Shown here one piece after another: positions 34,020-43,288 of a stretch of DNA of 64,000 nucleotides. The notes below the pieces were generated by a model. It worked only from the letters and a program-made list of their open reading frames with translations. It was not told the DNA's origin and searched no databases. A program made the position numbers and the translations under genes. Where the stretch lies: the NCBI GenBank assembly GCA_964384625.1, contig CAYLNH010000006.1:12010-76009 (forward strand). Direction: 5' to 3'. Every line of letters begins with the position of its first letter. Position 1 is the stretch's first letter. Source of the DNA: CAYLNH01 sp964384625. GTDB taxonomy: Bacteria > Verrucomicrobiota > Lentisphaeria > JABSQK01.

Positions 34020-36253
34020 TGATCAACCGCACACTCATCAGAAACCGGATGGCCACGTTGAACGCAGCCATTTGCCTGCTCCTTTTTATGTCGGGATCGG
34101 CTTCTGCTCAGGAGGAAGCCGACACCAAGACCCAGAAGAAGAATAGAAATACAGCTGCGGACGTCATCGAGATTCGCGCCAAAGCGGAACCCGGCGGCGG
34201 TCGATCAGCGGTCGAAAGGGAGCGCATGGAAAGCGTCGCGCCGATGACCGGGGTAACGCGCCAGGAATTCAAAAAGCGCGCCAATGCCGACCGGCTGGGC
34301 GATGTCATCGACCGTCTTCCCGGTGTCTTCATGGGCGGTGCGCCGGGAGAAAACAAGGACATCCGCCTGCGCGGCATGGACAAGGAGTTCACACGGTTTG
34401 AGCTGGGCGGGGTTCAGCTTCCCGGCGGCGGGGAAAAGCGTGAATTTCAGGTTAACCGCCTGTCGCCACTGGCATTCGGCAAGATCAAGATCTTGCGGAA
34501 TCCAACGGCGGAATACGAAAGCGACGGCATTGCCGGAAAGGTGCTGGCTGAGCCCCGGGAGATCCCCCGGGAGTTTCGCCTTGATCTGCGGGGGGCCCTG
34601 GGCGGCATTGATGGGCTGGATCGTCCCGGGTTCGGGGACGAGGGCGGCCAGTTGAGCCTCGGCCTCGGCGACCGGATCAATGAAAGCTTCGGGTACAATC
34701 TGTTCCTGGACTACCAGCGGTTCTCAATCGAAAAGGAGAAGTCCAAACACAAATACAAGGCGGACGGGTCTCTCAAAGAATCCGAGTTCGAGGATGAGCA
34801 CAAACCCACCGATTCCTTCAACATGATGGGGGATTTCGCCTGGTTCTACGGCGACGGCAGCGAGTTTCATTTCCGGCCGATGTTTCTGACCCTCGAAGAG
34901 AAGAAGCACAAAACCAAGCGCAAAACCAAGCCCGGCAAGCCGGACGACCTGGAACTGGAAGACGAAATCAAACAGCAGGACACCTATGGCGCGACACTTG
35001 AGAACAAGCATGTATTCGGCAACGCCTGGATGCTCGAAACCGCCTTGGACTACTATGCAACCACCGAGGACAAAGCCAAAAACAAGACGATGTTCAAGGG
35101 CGGTGTTCTGGACAAGAGCGAGGTGGAGGACGAAGACAAAGAGGACGAGTATTGGCAGATCCGCCAAAAGTTGACGGTGCCGCTGGAGCTCGGCATCCCG
35201 CAGGAGTTGAAGCTGGGCTATGCCTATCGGCTGCGCGAGCGTTACCGCAACAAAACCAAGACCGAGATCAAACCCGACGGGACAACCAAAGACAAAACCA
35301 AGCCGAAAGACAATTATGAGATGGAAGAGGATTACCTGGCATTGTTCGTGCAGGATTCGCTCTTCCTTACCGAGCGATTCACCCTGACACCGGGACTGCG
35401 CTTCGAACATGTCGAACGCAGCTCGGAGGCCGGCGACGGCACTAGCGGGGAGGAAACGCTTCGCGACCTCAACCCGTCGATGCATGCGCTGTACCGGCAA
35501 TCCGAGCAGCTTGCCTTTCACGCCGCCGCATCCCGCAGCGTGAACCGTCCGAAATTCGACGAACTGGCGCCGTGGAACGAGGACAAGGGTGACCGCTTTG
35601 TTCAGGGAAACCCGAATCTTGAACCGGCACGCTCCTGGAACTTCGACCTCGGCGCCACCTGGCGGAACGATGATCTGCTGCTGGGCATCAGTCTTTCCCA
35701 CAAAGATTTGAAAGGCGTCATCGAAGAGGTCGACACCGGAACCGACTTTGGCGGCAAAGACCTGTACCAGGTCGAAAATGTCGGCGACGGCTGGTTGCGT
35801 GGGGTCGAATTCGAACAAAGGCTGGATTTCGAGATGCTTGCATCCGATCTGCGTGGACTGACGCTGTGGGCCAACCAGAGCCTGCATGACTCGGAAATCG
35901 AGGACCAAAGCGGACAAACCCGGCGACTCCGCAAACAGCCGGATTGGATTGCGAATGTCGGCATCGACTACGAACTGGCCGCCACCGGCACCACCTTCAC
36001 CGTCGCCTCAAAATTTATGGATAAACTGAAAGACAAAAACCCCGACGGCTCATCCGAGGTCGAAGAAATCCCCGTCGGCCTGGACATCGGCATCCGTCAG
36101 AAGGTCAGCAAAAACGCATCTCTGTTTCTCGAAGTTCAGAATGTGTTGGACGGCGAGAAAGAGAAGCATAAGACAGCCCTCAATGGGGAAACGGAATTCG
36201 AGTCTGAGGAGACCGGCCGTTACTTTCTCATTGGCCTCCAAGGCAGTTTCTAG
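34019..36253 (+). CDS. TonB-dependent outer membrane receptor
   Basis: 744 residues with a signal peptide (about 1-30, ending GSASAQ). The plug domain runs to about 190 (DRLGDVIDRLPGVFMGGAPGENKDIRLRGMDKEFTRFELGGVQLPGG), and the beta barrel ends in ...GRYFLIGLQGSF with a C-terminal aromatic. The barrel loops are unusually rich in Lys and Glu/Asp (for example KEKSKHKYKADGSLKESEFEDEHK split over strands, and KTKTEIKPDGTTKDKTK). Such loops could bind a charged or metal-containing ligand. The ATG overlaps the stop of the KHEHK gene (TAATG). DtxR-type operators upstream of the operon argue for a metal or metallophore substrate, identity unknown. Confidence 0.92.
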   Translation: MINRTLIRNRMATLNAAICLLLFMSGSASAQEEADTKTQKKNRNTAADVIEIRAKAEPGGGRSAVERERMESVAPMTGVTRQEFKKRANADRLGDVIDRLPGVFMGGAPGENKDIRLRGMDKEFTRFELGGVQLPGGGEKREFQVNRLSPLAFGKIKILRNPTAEYESDGIAGKVLAEPREIPREFRLDLRGALGGIDGLDRPGFGDEGGQLSLGLGDRINESFGYNLFLDYQRFSIEKEKSKHKYKADGSLKESEFEDEHKPTDSFNMMGDFAWFYGDGSEFHFRPMFLTLEEKKHKTKRKTKPGKPDDLELEDEIKQQDTYGATLENKHVFGNAWMLETALDYYATTEDKAKNKTMFKGGVLDKSEVEDEDKEDEYWQIRQKLTVPLELGIPQELKLGYAYRLRERYRNKTKTEIKPDGTTKDKTKPKDNYEMEEDYLALFVQDSLFLTERFTLTPGLRFEHVERSSEAGDGTSGEETLRDLNPSMHALYRQSEQLAFHAAASRSVNRPKFDELAPWNEDKGDRFVQGNPNLEPARSWNFDLGATWRNDDLLLGISLSHKDLKGVIEEVDTGTDFGGKDLYQVENVGDGWLRGVEFEQRLDFEMLASDLRGLTLWANQSLHDSEIEDQSGQTRRLRKQPDWIANVGIDYELAATGTTFTVASKFMDKLKDKNPDGSSEVEEIPVGLDIGIRQKVSKNASLFLEVQNVLDGEKEKHKTALNGETEFESEETGRYFLIGLQGSF

Positions 36254-36256
36254 GAG

Positions 36257-37207
36257 ATGCGTATTCAAACATCACATCGGTCAGCCGCCGACAGCAAGAA
36301 GAACGGCAACGTTGCCTTGCTGGTGGAGTTGATCGGTGTGATGCTCCGCCATCGTTGGCTGCTGGTATTGGCCGTGCTGCCCAATATCGTCAAACCCGCA
36401 CTGGAACCGGTCAAGGCGTGGCTGGCGCGCGATGTGCTGAATCGGCTCACAAAAGGCGACGCAACCTACAGCCTCGATGTGCTGCTGCGCTACGCGCCGC
36501 TGGCGGTCGGTGTGTTTGTCGGGCTCGGATTGCTGGCGATGTGGGAAAAAATGAGTAACCGAATGCTCGACGACCGCTTGTTTATCTCGTTGCAGCGGGT
36601 TTGGTTCGATCGCCGCCCCGACTTGGCCCCCGGCGAGCAGGCGGCACGCGCCATCAACGACTGCGAGAACGCCCGCAAGCCGCTGGACCTGTTCCAAAAA
36701 GAGCTATGGGTGGTACTCGTCGGCCTGCCGTCGGTTTTGATCTGGCAATTGTCGCTCGGCCCCGAGCTGCTGCCGGCGCTGCTGGTGGCAGCGACGCCGC
36801 CGTTCCTGACGGCGCTCTTTTTCGGCGGCCTCATCGGGCGCGCCAGCCATCGCGTGCTGGTCGCCGTCGGCGCCGTCGGCCGGGCCGTGGGCGCGGGGGT
36901 GCGTGGCGACTTGCATATGGAACAGGAACGTTTCTACCGCCACCGTATCCGCTTCGAAATGTGGAAACAATGCAGCGAGATCATCGCCGAACTCGCCGGC
37001 TGGCTTGGCCTGGTCGCAGTGTTGATCCTGTCGTATACCGGAGTCTGGCAGCTTGTTCCGGCCGAAGTCTCCGCCGGCCAGATCGGCATGTTCCTGGTCA
37101 ACCTCAAGCTGATCAGTAAACCGCTGGGCGACATCACCAAGGTCTACAACAAGTTACGTGAAGGCTGGCCCGCCGTCCGCCGTACGCTGCGGCCAGAGGT
37201 TTACTGA
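36257..37207 (+). CDS. ABC-exporter-type transmembrane domain without ATPase domain
   Basis: 316 residues that look like only the six-helix membrane part of a type IV ABC exporter. They include RHRWLLVLAVLPNIVKPALEPVKAWLARDVLNRL, a second helix LAVGVFVGLGLLAMW, and the intracellular coupling segments RPDLAPGEQAARAINDCENARKPLD. The last helix is followed by LKLISKPLGDITKVYNKLREGWPAVRRTL, where an ordinary exporter would continue into the ATPase. The frame stops 15 residues later and no Walker A or B sequence follows. It is last in the TonB operon, 3 bases after the receptor stop. Either the ATPase is encoded elsewhere or the protein has lost transport function. Confidence 0.6.
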   Translation: MRIQTSHRSAADSKKNGNVALLVELIGVMLRHRWLLVLAVLPNIVKPALEPVKAWLARDVLNRLTKGDATYSLDVLLRYAPLAVGVFVGLGLLAMWEKMSNRMLDDRLFISLQRVWFDRRPDLAPGEQAARAINDCENARKPLDLFQKELWVVLVGLPSVLIWQLSLGPELLPALLVAATPPFLTALFFGGLIGRASHRVLVAVGAVGRAVGAGVRGDLHMEQERFYRHRIRFEMWKQCSEIIAELAGWLGLVAVLILSYTGVWQLVPAEVSAGQIGMFLVNLKLISKPLGDITKVYNKLREGWPAVRRTLRPEVY

Positions 37208-37223
37208 ATTGACGATAAAACAC

Positions 37224-37379
37224 ATGCTTACACCACTGCTTCTGGTCATCAGTAATCTGTTCATGACTCTCGCCGTATTCGGTCATCTGAAGTATAAACA
37301 CGTCGCGATCTTCGGCAGAACCATTCCCGGGATCAGGAACAGTCCCCCGACCGCTTTTCGGATGAAAATGTATGAATAA
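37224..37379 (+). pseudogene. N-terminal remnant of a DUF486 (DMT-type) small membrane protein gene
   Basis: MLTPLLLVISNLFMTLAVFGHLKYKHVAIF closely follows the first 30 residues of DUF486 proteins, four-helix drug/metabolite-transporter-like proteins of about 110 residues. After that the frame gives unrelated sequence and ends at 51 residues, so three membrane helices are missing. No strong ribosome-binding site precedes it. It lies 16 bases after the ABC-type membrane protein and is probably dead. Confidence 0.5.
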
Positions 37380-37448
37380 TACTTGACTCGCTTGTCCGAA
37401 AGGCGCATCTTTGATTCTGTATTCAATCTCATGGAGAATCTGGCCGCC

Positions 37449-37925
37449 ATGCTTTCACTATCGCAGACCTCGGGTTACGCCATTCTTGCCCTGGCCTGTC
37501 TGGACCAGGTGAGCGAGCAATACATCCTGGCGAAGGACATTGCCGCATGCACCGGTATCCGGTTGCCCTATCTTTCCAAGATCCTGTATGCGTTGAGCCA
37601 GGCCGGGTTGGTTGACAGCAAGCGGGGCTACCGGGGCGGCTTCCGCCTGGTGCGGCCGGCGGACGAACTGTCGATTGCCGAAATCGTCGACGCCATCGAC
37701 GGACCGGACTGGTGCAATGCTTGTCTGCTGGGTTTCGCATCGTGCTCCGACGAGCGCGCGTGTCCAACGCATTCGTTCTGGTCGGAGGAGCGCCGGCGGA
37801 TACGGGCGCTGATGGAGCGCATCACGGTGCGGGAGGTGGCCGAGTTCGAGCGGCAGAATCCCGAAAAACTCGGGCAATGCCGATGCCGTCCCGATGACGA
37901 CGGCTATCGGCAAAACCGGCGATAG
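37449..37925 (+). CDS. Rrf2-family regulator, FeS-binding type
   Basis: 158 residues from the ATG at 37449, which starts MLSLSQTSGYAILALACLDQV as Rrf2 proteins do; an upstream start is also possible. The winged helix is YILAKDIAACTGIRLPYLSKILYALSQAGLVDSKRGYRGGFRL. A cysteine cluster follows (CNACLLGFASCSDERAC), in the position where IscR/NsrR/RsrR-type members bind a FeS cluster. The gene is 24 bases upstream of the FeS/NrfD/molybdopterin reductase genes and points the same way, so redox control of that operon is likely (inference). The two C-terminal cysteines (CRC) may be additional ligands. Confidence 0.88.
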   Translation: MLSLSQTSGYAILALACLDQVSEQYILAKDIAACTGIRLPYLSKILYALSQAGLVDSKRGYRGGFRLVRPADELSIAEIVDAIDGPDWCNACLLGFASCSDERACPTHSFWSEERRRIRALMERITVREVAEFERQNPEKLGQCRCRPDDDGYRQNRR

Positions 37926-37949
37926 CGACACATTCAACGAGGTATCAGA

Positions 37950-38861
37950 ATGGAAATGACGCGAAAAGAGGCTTTGCGCGCGATTGCTCTTGCCGGCGCC
38001 GGCGTCGGCGCGGCGATCAGCGGGGTGACACTTGGCCGGCGCCTGGATACGACGGCTGATCCGATCGGTGAGTCCACCCGGCGGGTGCTCGAGGTGCTGG
38101 ATGACATACCGCCCGAACCGGGTGAGGACGTCCTGCTGCGCATGCAGCGGGAACTGAAGCAGGCCATGGCCAAGCCGGTGGAGGAGCGTCACTGGATCAT
38201 GGTCATTGACCAGCGCAAATGCGTGGGCTGCCATGCCTGCACAATCGGCTGTGTGGCGGAGAACAAGCTGCCGCCCGGGGTCGTGTACCGGCCGGTGATC
38301 ACCGAGGAAAGCGGCGAATTCCCCAATGTGAAACTGGCGTTCACGCCGCGTCCCTGCATGCAATGCGCCGAACCGTCGTGCATACAGGTCTGTCCGGTTC
38401 ATGCGACGTGGAAACGGCCGGACGGCGTGGTGATCGTCGATTACGACAAGTGCATCGGCTGTCGCTACTGCCTCACGGCCTGCCCGTACGGCGCGCGAAC
38501 CAGTGATTTCGGCGAGAGCTACGGGGCCGAGGCCGCGGTTGGGGCGCCCGACGGTGAAAAGCGGGCGATCGAGGGCGGGGCGCCACCCTACGAATCACAA
38601 CCGAATCATGAATTGGCCAAGCATTGGCAGCGTGAAGGCCACAGCTCGCCGATCGGCAATGCCCGCAAGTGCCACTTCTGTGTACACCGGCTCGAGCAGG
38701 GGGAGTTGCCCATGTGCGTAACGACCTGCATCGGTCGGGCGACCTACTTTGGCGATCACAATGATCCGGACAGCCTGGTGGTGGAGCTGATCACAAAGAA
38801 CGGCGTGCATACGCTGCTGCCGCACCACGGCACCAAACCGCAAGTCTTCTACATCGACTAA
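37950..38861 (+). CDS. four-cluster ferredoxin-like subunit of a molybdopterin oxidoreductase
   Basis: 303 residues. Four [4Fe-4S] motif sets are visible: CVGCHACTIGC, CMQCAEPSCIQVC, CIGCRYCLTAC and CHFC...CVTTC, the DmsB/PsrB/TtrB layout. The N-terminus has a Tat-like or anchor segment (MTRKEALRAIALAGAGVGAAISG), though without twin arginines, so it may be exported piggyback on the catalytic subunit. It would carry electrons between the NrfD membrane subunit and the catalytic subunit, both encoded next. Order in the operon: FeS, NrfD, catalytic. Electron direction and substrate are not determined. Confidence 0.93.
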   Translation: MEMTRKEALRAIALAGAGVGAAISGVTLGRRLDTTADPIGESTRRVLEVLDDIPPEPGEDVLLRMQRELKQAMAKPVEERHWIMVIDQRKCVGCHACTIGCVAENKLPPGVVYRPVITEESGEFPNVKLAFTPRPCMQCAEPSCIQVCPVHATWKRPDGVVIVDYDKCIGCRYCLTACPYGARTSDFGESYGAEAAVGAPDGEKRAIEGGAPPYESQPNHELAKHWQREGHSSPIGNARKCHFCVHRLEQGELPMCVTTCIGRATYFGDHNDPDSLVVELITKNGVHTLLPHHGTKPQVFYID

Positions 38862-38880
38862 ATTGGAGACGAAGAATACC

Positions 38881-40077
38881 ATGTCTGTTCCTGCAACACC
38901 CGTCAATCAAAACGTTCCACAGCTTGGCGCCCCGCCCCGAGTGATGGGCAAGCTCCTGTGGGCGCTCTGGCTGGCATCTCTGATTCTTGGCGCGATCGGC
39001 GTCCTGCAACGTATGACGCAGGGACATTTGCCGGCGGGCTACGGTTCCTATGTGCCGTGGGGCCTGTGGGTGGCGCTCTATTTCCATGGTGTCGGCATCG
39101 CCGGCGGCGTGTTTGTGTTGGGCGCAGGCGGGTATGTCCTGGGCCTGCCCGGGTTTCGGCGCAAGTCGACGCTGCGGATGTTGATCATACTGAGTACAGC
39201 GGCAATTCTCCCGGCCTTTATGGGAGTTTGGTTCGACCTCGGCCATATGGAGCGCTCGCATTTCATCTTTCTGCGTCCGGCGTTCACCAGCATGATGACC
39301 TTCAATGCGTGGATGTACAATATTTTCATGGTCGTCGCAGCGCTCGCGTTTGTCTTGAGCTTGCGCCGCGACGATCGCCAATGGCTGAAGCCGCTGCTGT
39401 GCCTGGGCATCGTCTTTTCAGTGCTCTTCCCGAGTCAAAGCGGCGCCTTTTTCGGCGTGGTCGGCGCCAAGCCCTTCTGGCACAGCCCGCTGTTGCCGGT
39501 GATGTTTTTGACCTCGGCGGTGACCGCCGGCGGCGCCCTGCTGCTCTGTCTCCGGTGGTGGCTGCGTGACGAAGGAGACGACGCGGAGAGCGCCGCGGCC
39601 GTCGCGAAACTGCGGGTGATCGTCCTGGGCGGCATGGTGGTCTATTTCGGCCTGGAATTCGCTGAGTTCTCGCTCGCCCTGTGGAACGCCAACAGCCATT
39701 CGCCGGCCATCGACCTGGTGCTCTGGGGCAAGTACTGGTGGGTATTCTGGATCATCCATCTGGCCATCGGCGGCGTCCTGGCCTTTTGCCTGCTGGCGTC
39801 GAAGCGGCCCGGCTACTGGGTCTTCGGCGCGTTTCTGATCGCCGTCACTTTCGTCAGCGCCCGACTGAACGTCCTGATCCCCGGCCAGGCCGTTTCCGAG
39901 TTGCAGGGGCTGCAGGAGGCCTTCCAGCACGACCGCCTCAAGTATCTCTACGACGCCACTCTGAACGAGTACCTGGTCGGCCTCTTCATGCTCAGCGTCG
40001 GCATGGCCGTGTTCTATGTCGGCCAACGGCTGAACACACATCTTACCCGGAAATTTCATTGCGAAGAGGTCAACTGA
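38881..40077 (+). CDS. NrfD/PsrC-type membrane anchor subunit
   Basis: 398 residues from the ATG at 38881, with GGAGA upstream. It has about nine hydrophobic helices, for example LLWALWLASLILGAIGVLQRM, GVGIAGGVFVLGAGGYVLGLPG and FLIAVTFVSARLNVLIPGQAV. This is the pattern of NrfD/PsrC-type quinol-interacting subunits of the complex iron-sulfur molybdoenzymes. It overlaps the catalytic-subunit ATG by one base (the TGA of NrfD and ATG share the A). The protein would exchange electrons with the quinone pool. Direction of reaction unknown. Confidence 0.92.
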   Translation: MSVPATPVNQNVPQLGAPPRVMGKLLWALWLASLILGAIGVLQRMTQGHLPAGYGSYVPWGLWVALYFHGVGIAGGVFVLGAGGYVLGLPGFRRKSTLRMLIILSTAAILPAFMGVWFDLGHMERSHFIFLRPAFTSMMTFNAWMYNIFMVVAALAFVLSLRRDDRQWLKPLLCLGIVFSVLFPSQSGAFFGVVGAKPFWHSPLLPVMFLTSAVTAGGALLLCLRWWLRDEGDDAESAAAVAKLRVIVLGGMVVYFGLEFAEFSLALWNANSHSPAIDLVLWGKYWWVFWIIHLAIGGVLAFCLLASKRPGYWVFGAFLIAVTFVSARLNVLIPGQAVSELQGLQEAFQHDRLKYLYDATLNEYLVGLFMLSVGMAVFYVGQRLNTHLTRKFHCEEVN

Positions 40078-43000
40078 TGACGAACAGCCAGAAGCCGAAG
40101 CCGGTATCACGGCGCGATTTTCTAATCAATGGCGGCCGGCTGGCCGGCGGCGGCGCGCTGCTGGGCCTGGTGCCGGCCAGCCACGCGACGGGCGACGTCG
40201 GCAACGGCCCGGCCTTGCTGAACAGTAAGCGGCCGGATGCCCCCTACGACCTGGGCATGGCCGAGAACATCATTCACAGCACCTGTCTGCAATGCAACAC
40301 CGGTTGCGGCATCAAGTGTAAGCTGCAGAACGGCGTGTTGACCAAGATCGACGGCAATCCGTACAACCCCTGGACGCTTGTGCCGCATCTTGACGAGGAT
40401 GTGCATCTTGAGAATGCCACGGACGTCGACGGCGCGATCTGCCCGAAGGGCCAGTCTGGCTTGCAGACGGCCTACGACCCTTATCGGCTGCGCAAGGTGC
40501 TCAAGCGCGCGGGCAAGCGCGGCGAAAACAAGTGGGTGTCGATCCCCTTTGAGCAAGCGGTCAAAGAGATCTGTGCCGGCGGCAAGCTGTTCGCGAATGT
40601 GCCCGGCGAGAGAAATCGGTCGGTCGAGGGTCTGAACGACATGATCGCCCTGCGCAACCCCGAGGCATCCAAAGCCATGGCCGCCGACGTGGAAGCAATC
40701 TGGGCCGAGAACGATCCAGAGCAGAAGAAGCGACTGGTCGAGCAGTTCAAGCAGAAACACGCCGCGCACCTTGAGACACTGATCGATCCGGATCACCCGG
40801 ATCTCGGCCCGAAAAACAACCAGATCGTCATGGCCTACGGCCGTATCAAGGCGGGCCGCAGCGAGTTCTACAAGCGCTTTGCCGCCGGGCTGGGGTCGAC
40901 CAATCTGCACGGTCACACCACTGTCTGTCAGGGGTCCCTGTACTTCACCTGCAAGGCGATGAGCGAACAGTACGACACCGCCACCGGCAAATACGGCGGC
41001 GGCAAGAAATTTTACTGGCAGGCCGACACCGAGAACAGCCGCTTCATCCTGTTCGTCGGCGCCAACCTGTTCGAGGCCAACTACGGCCCGCCCAACCGCT
41101 CACCCCGCCTGACCAACAACCTGGTCACCGGCAAAGTGAAGGTGGCCTGCGCCGATCCGCGATTCAGCAAGCTCGCCGGCAAGTCCTGGCGCTGGCTGCC
41201 GCTCAAGCCGGGGACCGACACCGCCCTGGCCATGGCAATCATCCGCTGGATGCTCGACCACGATCGCTTCGACCGCAACTCTATTGCTTGCGCCAACCGG
41301 GCTGCGGCTAACGCGATCGGCGAGTCGAGCTGGGCCAACGCGACGTGGCTGGTGGAGATCAAGGACGGCCAACCCGGCAAGTTCGTCCGCGCCAAAGACG
41401 CCGGCCTCGCCAAAGGCAATGAACTGCTGGTCATGGTCGACGGCAAGCCCACGGCCTTCGATCCGAACGACGCCGGGACGCCGGTGCGCGGCGATCTCTA
41501 TGTCGACGCCACCCTGCCCAACGGCGTCCGCGTCAAGACCGGTCTGCAATTGCTCAAGGAAGAATGCCATCAGCACACCATCGCGGAGTGGTGCGCCATC
41601 GCCGACGTCAAGCCCGAGTCCGTCGTCGACGTCGCCCGTGAACTGACCAGCCACGGCAAGCAGGCTGCGGTCGATATCCACCGCGGCCCCGCCCAACACA
41701 CCAACGGCTTCTACAACGTGCTGGCGTGGATGACCGTCAATATGCTGCTGGGCAACTTCGACCACAAGGGCGGCATGTGCAAAGCCAGCAAGTGGGACAT
41801 CATGGGCAAGGGCGACTGGTTCCATCTCAAGGACCAGCCCGGCAAGAACGCGGCGTTCGGCGTCAACTCGATCCGCTACAACACCGACTACGAGAACACC
41901 ACGATCTTCGACGGCTACCCGGCCAAGCGGAACTGGTACCCGCTGGCCACGGCCATTTACGAGGAGATCATCCCGTCCATGGGCGACGCCTATCCGTACC
42001 CGTGCAAGGCGCTCTTCCTCTACATGGGTGCGCCGACCTATTCCCTGCCGGCGGGACATACCAACATCCAGATCCTCTGCGACCTGGAAAAGGTACCCTT
42101 GTTCATCGCCAACGACATCGTGGTCGGCGCCACATCCATGTACGCCGACTACATCTTCCCCGACACCAGCTATCTGGAGCGCTGGGAGTTCCAGAAGAGC
42201 CATCCCAACATGACCTGGAAATCCAACCCGATTCGGCAACCGGTCATTGCGCCGATCCCCGAGGAATGCACGGTCTTCGGCCAGACCCAGCCGATCTGCT
42301 TCGAGACCATGATGCTGGGCATCGCCGAGGAACTCGGTTTGCCCGGCTTCGGCGAAAACGCCTTCGGCGCCGGCAAACACCTGCGGCACCTGGACGAGTT
42401 TATGCTTCGTTGCGTGGGCAACATGGCATTCGGTGAAAAGCCGGACGGCGCACAGAATCTGCCCGATGCCGACGCCCGCGAGCTGGAGATCTTTGCCAAG
42501 GCACGCCGGCACCTGCCCAAAAGCGTTTTCGACCCGAACCGCTGGCGGCGGATCGTCGGCGAGGCCATGTGGCCGAAGGTCGTTTATGCACTCAACCGCG
42601 GCGGCCGCTTCGAGGATTACGAGAAGGGGTACAAAGGGGACATGCTCGCGCATCCCTTTGCCAAGCAGCTTTCCTTCTACCAAGAGAAGACCGCCGCCAA
42701 AATCCATAGCGGCACCGGCAAGCCTCACCCCGGACTGGCGACGTGGATGCCCGTGCGCGACTACCACGGCAACGAGCCCGACGCCTATCGCAAAGGCTAC
42801 GGCCTGGCCATGATCACCAACCGCACGATTGAACAGACGAAGAGCCGCACCATCACGAACCCATGGCTGTCCGCGCTGAAGCCGGAAAACGCCGTGCAGG
42901 TGCATCCGATCGACGCGAAACGTTTGGGCCTGGGCGACGGACAAAAGGTCCAGGTCGTCAGCGCCACCAACACCTCCGGCGAGTGGCCCCTGGGCAACGG

Positions 43001-43274
43001 CAAGACCAAAGCGATGATCGGCAAGGTGCAGATCACGCAGCAGGTGCGCCCCGGCGTGATGAGCTTCTCCCTGGGCTACGGCCATTGGGCCACCGGCGCC
43101 GCCGATCTCGAAGTCGACGGCATCCTCATCAAGGGGGATCCGCGCCGTGCCAGGGGCATCCATGCCAACGCCGCCATGTGGGTCGATCCGGTATTGAAAA
43201 ACACCTGCATGATCGACCCCGTCGGCGGCAGCGTCAGCTTCTACGACACCCATGTAAAACTTGTGCCGGTGTAA
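40077..43274 (+). CDS. Tat-exported molybdopterin oxidoreductase catalytic subunit (TtrA/PsrA/ArrA group)
   Basis: 1065 residues from the ATG at 40077. The leader SRRDFLINGG is a twin-arginine signal. A [4Fe-4S] cluster is bound by Cys70, 73, 77 and 122 (CLQCNTGC ... ICPKGQ). HGHTTVCQGS holds Cys284, the likely Mo ligand. The insertion around residues 180-265 and the length of about 1000 fit the tetrathionate, polysulfide and arsenate respiratory reductases more than formate dehydrogenase. I cannot separate these by eye; the nearby arsenic operon is not evidence enough for ArrA. Neighbouring FeS, NrfD, cofactor and TatA genes complete the system. Probably periplasmic. Confidence 0.9.
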   Translation: MTNSQKPKPVSRRDFLINGGRLAGGGALLGLVPASHATGDVGNGPALLNSKRPDAPYDLGMAENIIHSTCLQCNTGCGIKCKLQNGVLTKIDGNPYNPWTLVPHLDEDVHLENATDVDGAICPKGQSGLQTAYDPYRLRKVLKRAGKRGENKWVSIPFEQAVKEICAGGKLFANVPGERNRSVEGLNDMIALRNPEASKAMAADVEAIWAENDPEQKKRLVEQFKQKHAAHLETLIDPDHPDLGPKNNQIVMAYGRIKAGRSEFYKRFAAGLGSTNLHGHTTVCQGSLYFTCKAMSEQYDTATGKYGGGKKFYWQADTENSRFILFVGANLFEANYGPPNRSPRLTNNLVTGKVKVACADPRFSKLAGKSWRWLPLKPGTDTALAMAIIRWMLDHDRFDRNSIACANRAAANAIGESSWANATWLVEIKDGQPGKFVRAKDAGLAKGNELLVMVDGKPTAFDPNDAGTPVRGDLYVDATLPNGVRVKTGLQLLKEECHQHTIAEWCAIADVKPESVVDVARELTSHGKQAAVDIHRGPAQHTNGFYNVLAWMTVNMLLGNFDHKGGMCKASKWDIMGKGDWFHLKDQPGKNAAFGVNSIRYNTDYENTTIFDGYPAKRNWYPLATAIYEEIIPSMGDAYPYPCKALFLYMGAPTYSLPAGHTNIQILCDLEKVPLFIANDIVVGATSMYADYIFPDTSYLERWEFQKSHPNMTWKSNPIRQPVIAPIPEECTVFGQTQPICFETMMLGIAEELGLPGFGENAFGAGKHLRHLDEFMLRCVGNMAFGEKPDGAQNLPDADARELEIFAKARRHLPKSVFDPNRWRRIVGEAMWPKVVYALNRGGRFEDYEKGYKGDMLAHPFAKQLSFYQEKTAAKIHSGTGKPHPGLATWMPVRDYHGNEPDAYRKGYGLAMITNRTIEQTKSRTITNPWLSALKPENAVQVHPIDAKRLGLGDGQKVQVVSATNTSGEWPLGNGKTKAMIGKVQITQQVRPGVMSFSLGYGHWATGAADLEVDGILIKGDPRRARGIHANAAMWVDPVLKNTCMIDPVGGSVSFYDTHVKLVPV

Positions 43275-43278
43275 AACC

Positions 43279-43284
43279 TATAAT
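43279..43284 (+). promoter_or_regulatory. -10 box of the cofactor operon promoter
   Basis: A perfect TATAAT lies just after the reductase stop. Transcription would begin near 43290, exactly at the base of the riboswitch stem. No strong -35 is visible at the usual distance. Confidence 0.55.
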
Positions 43285-43288
43285 CAAA

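Noticed and set aside
41100..43253. Long open frame of 717 codons on the minus strand
   Set aside because: It lies antisense to the molybdopterin oxidoreductase, which has intact FeS and Tat motifs. Composition is typical of a shadow frame.
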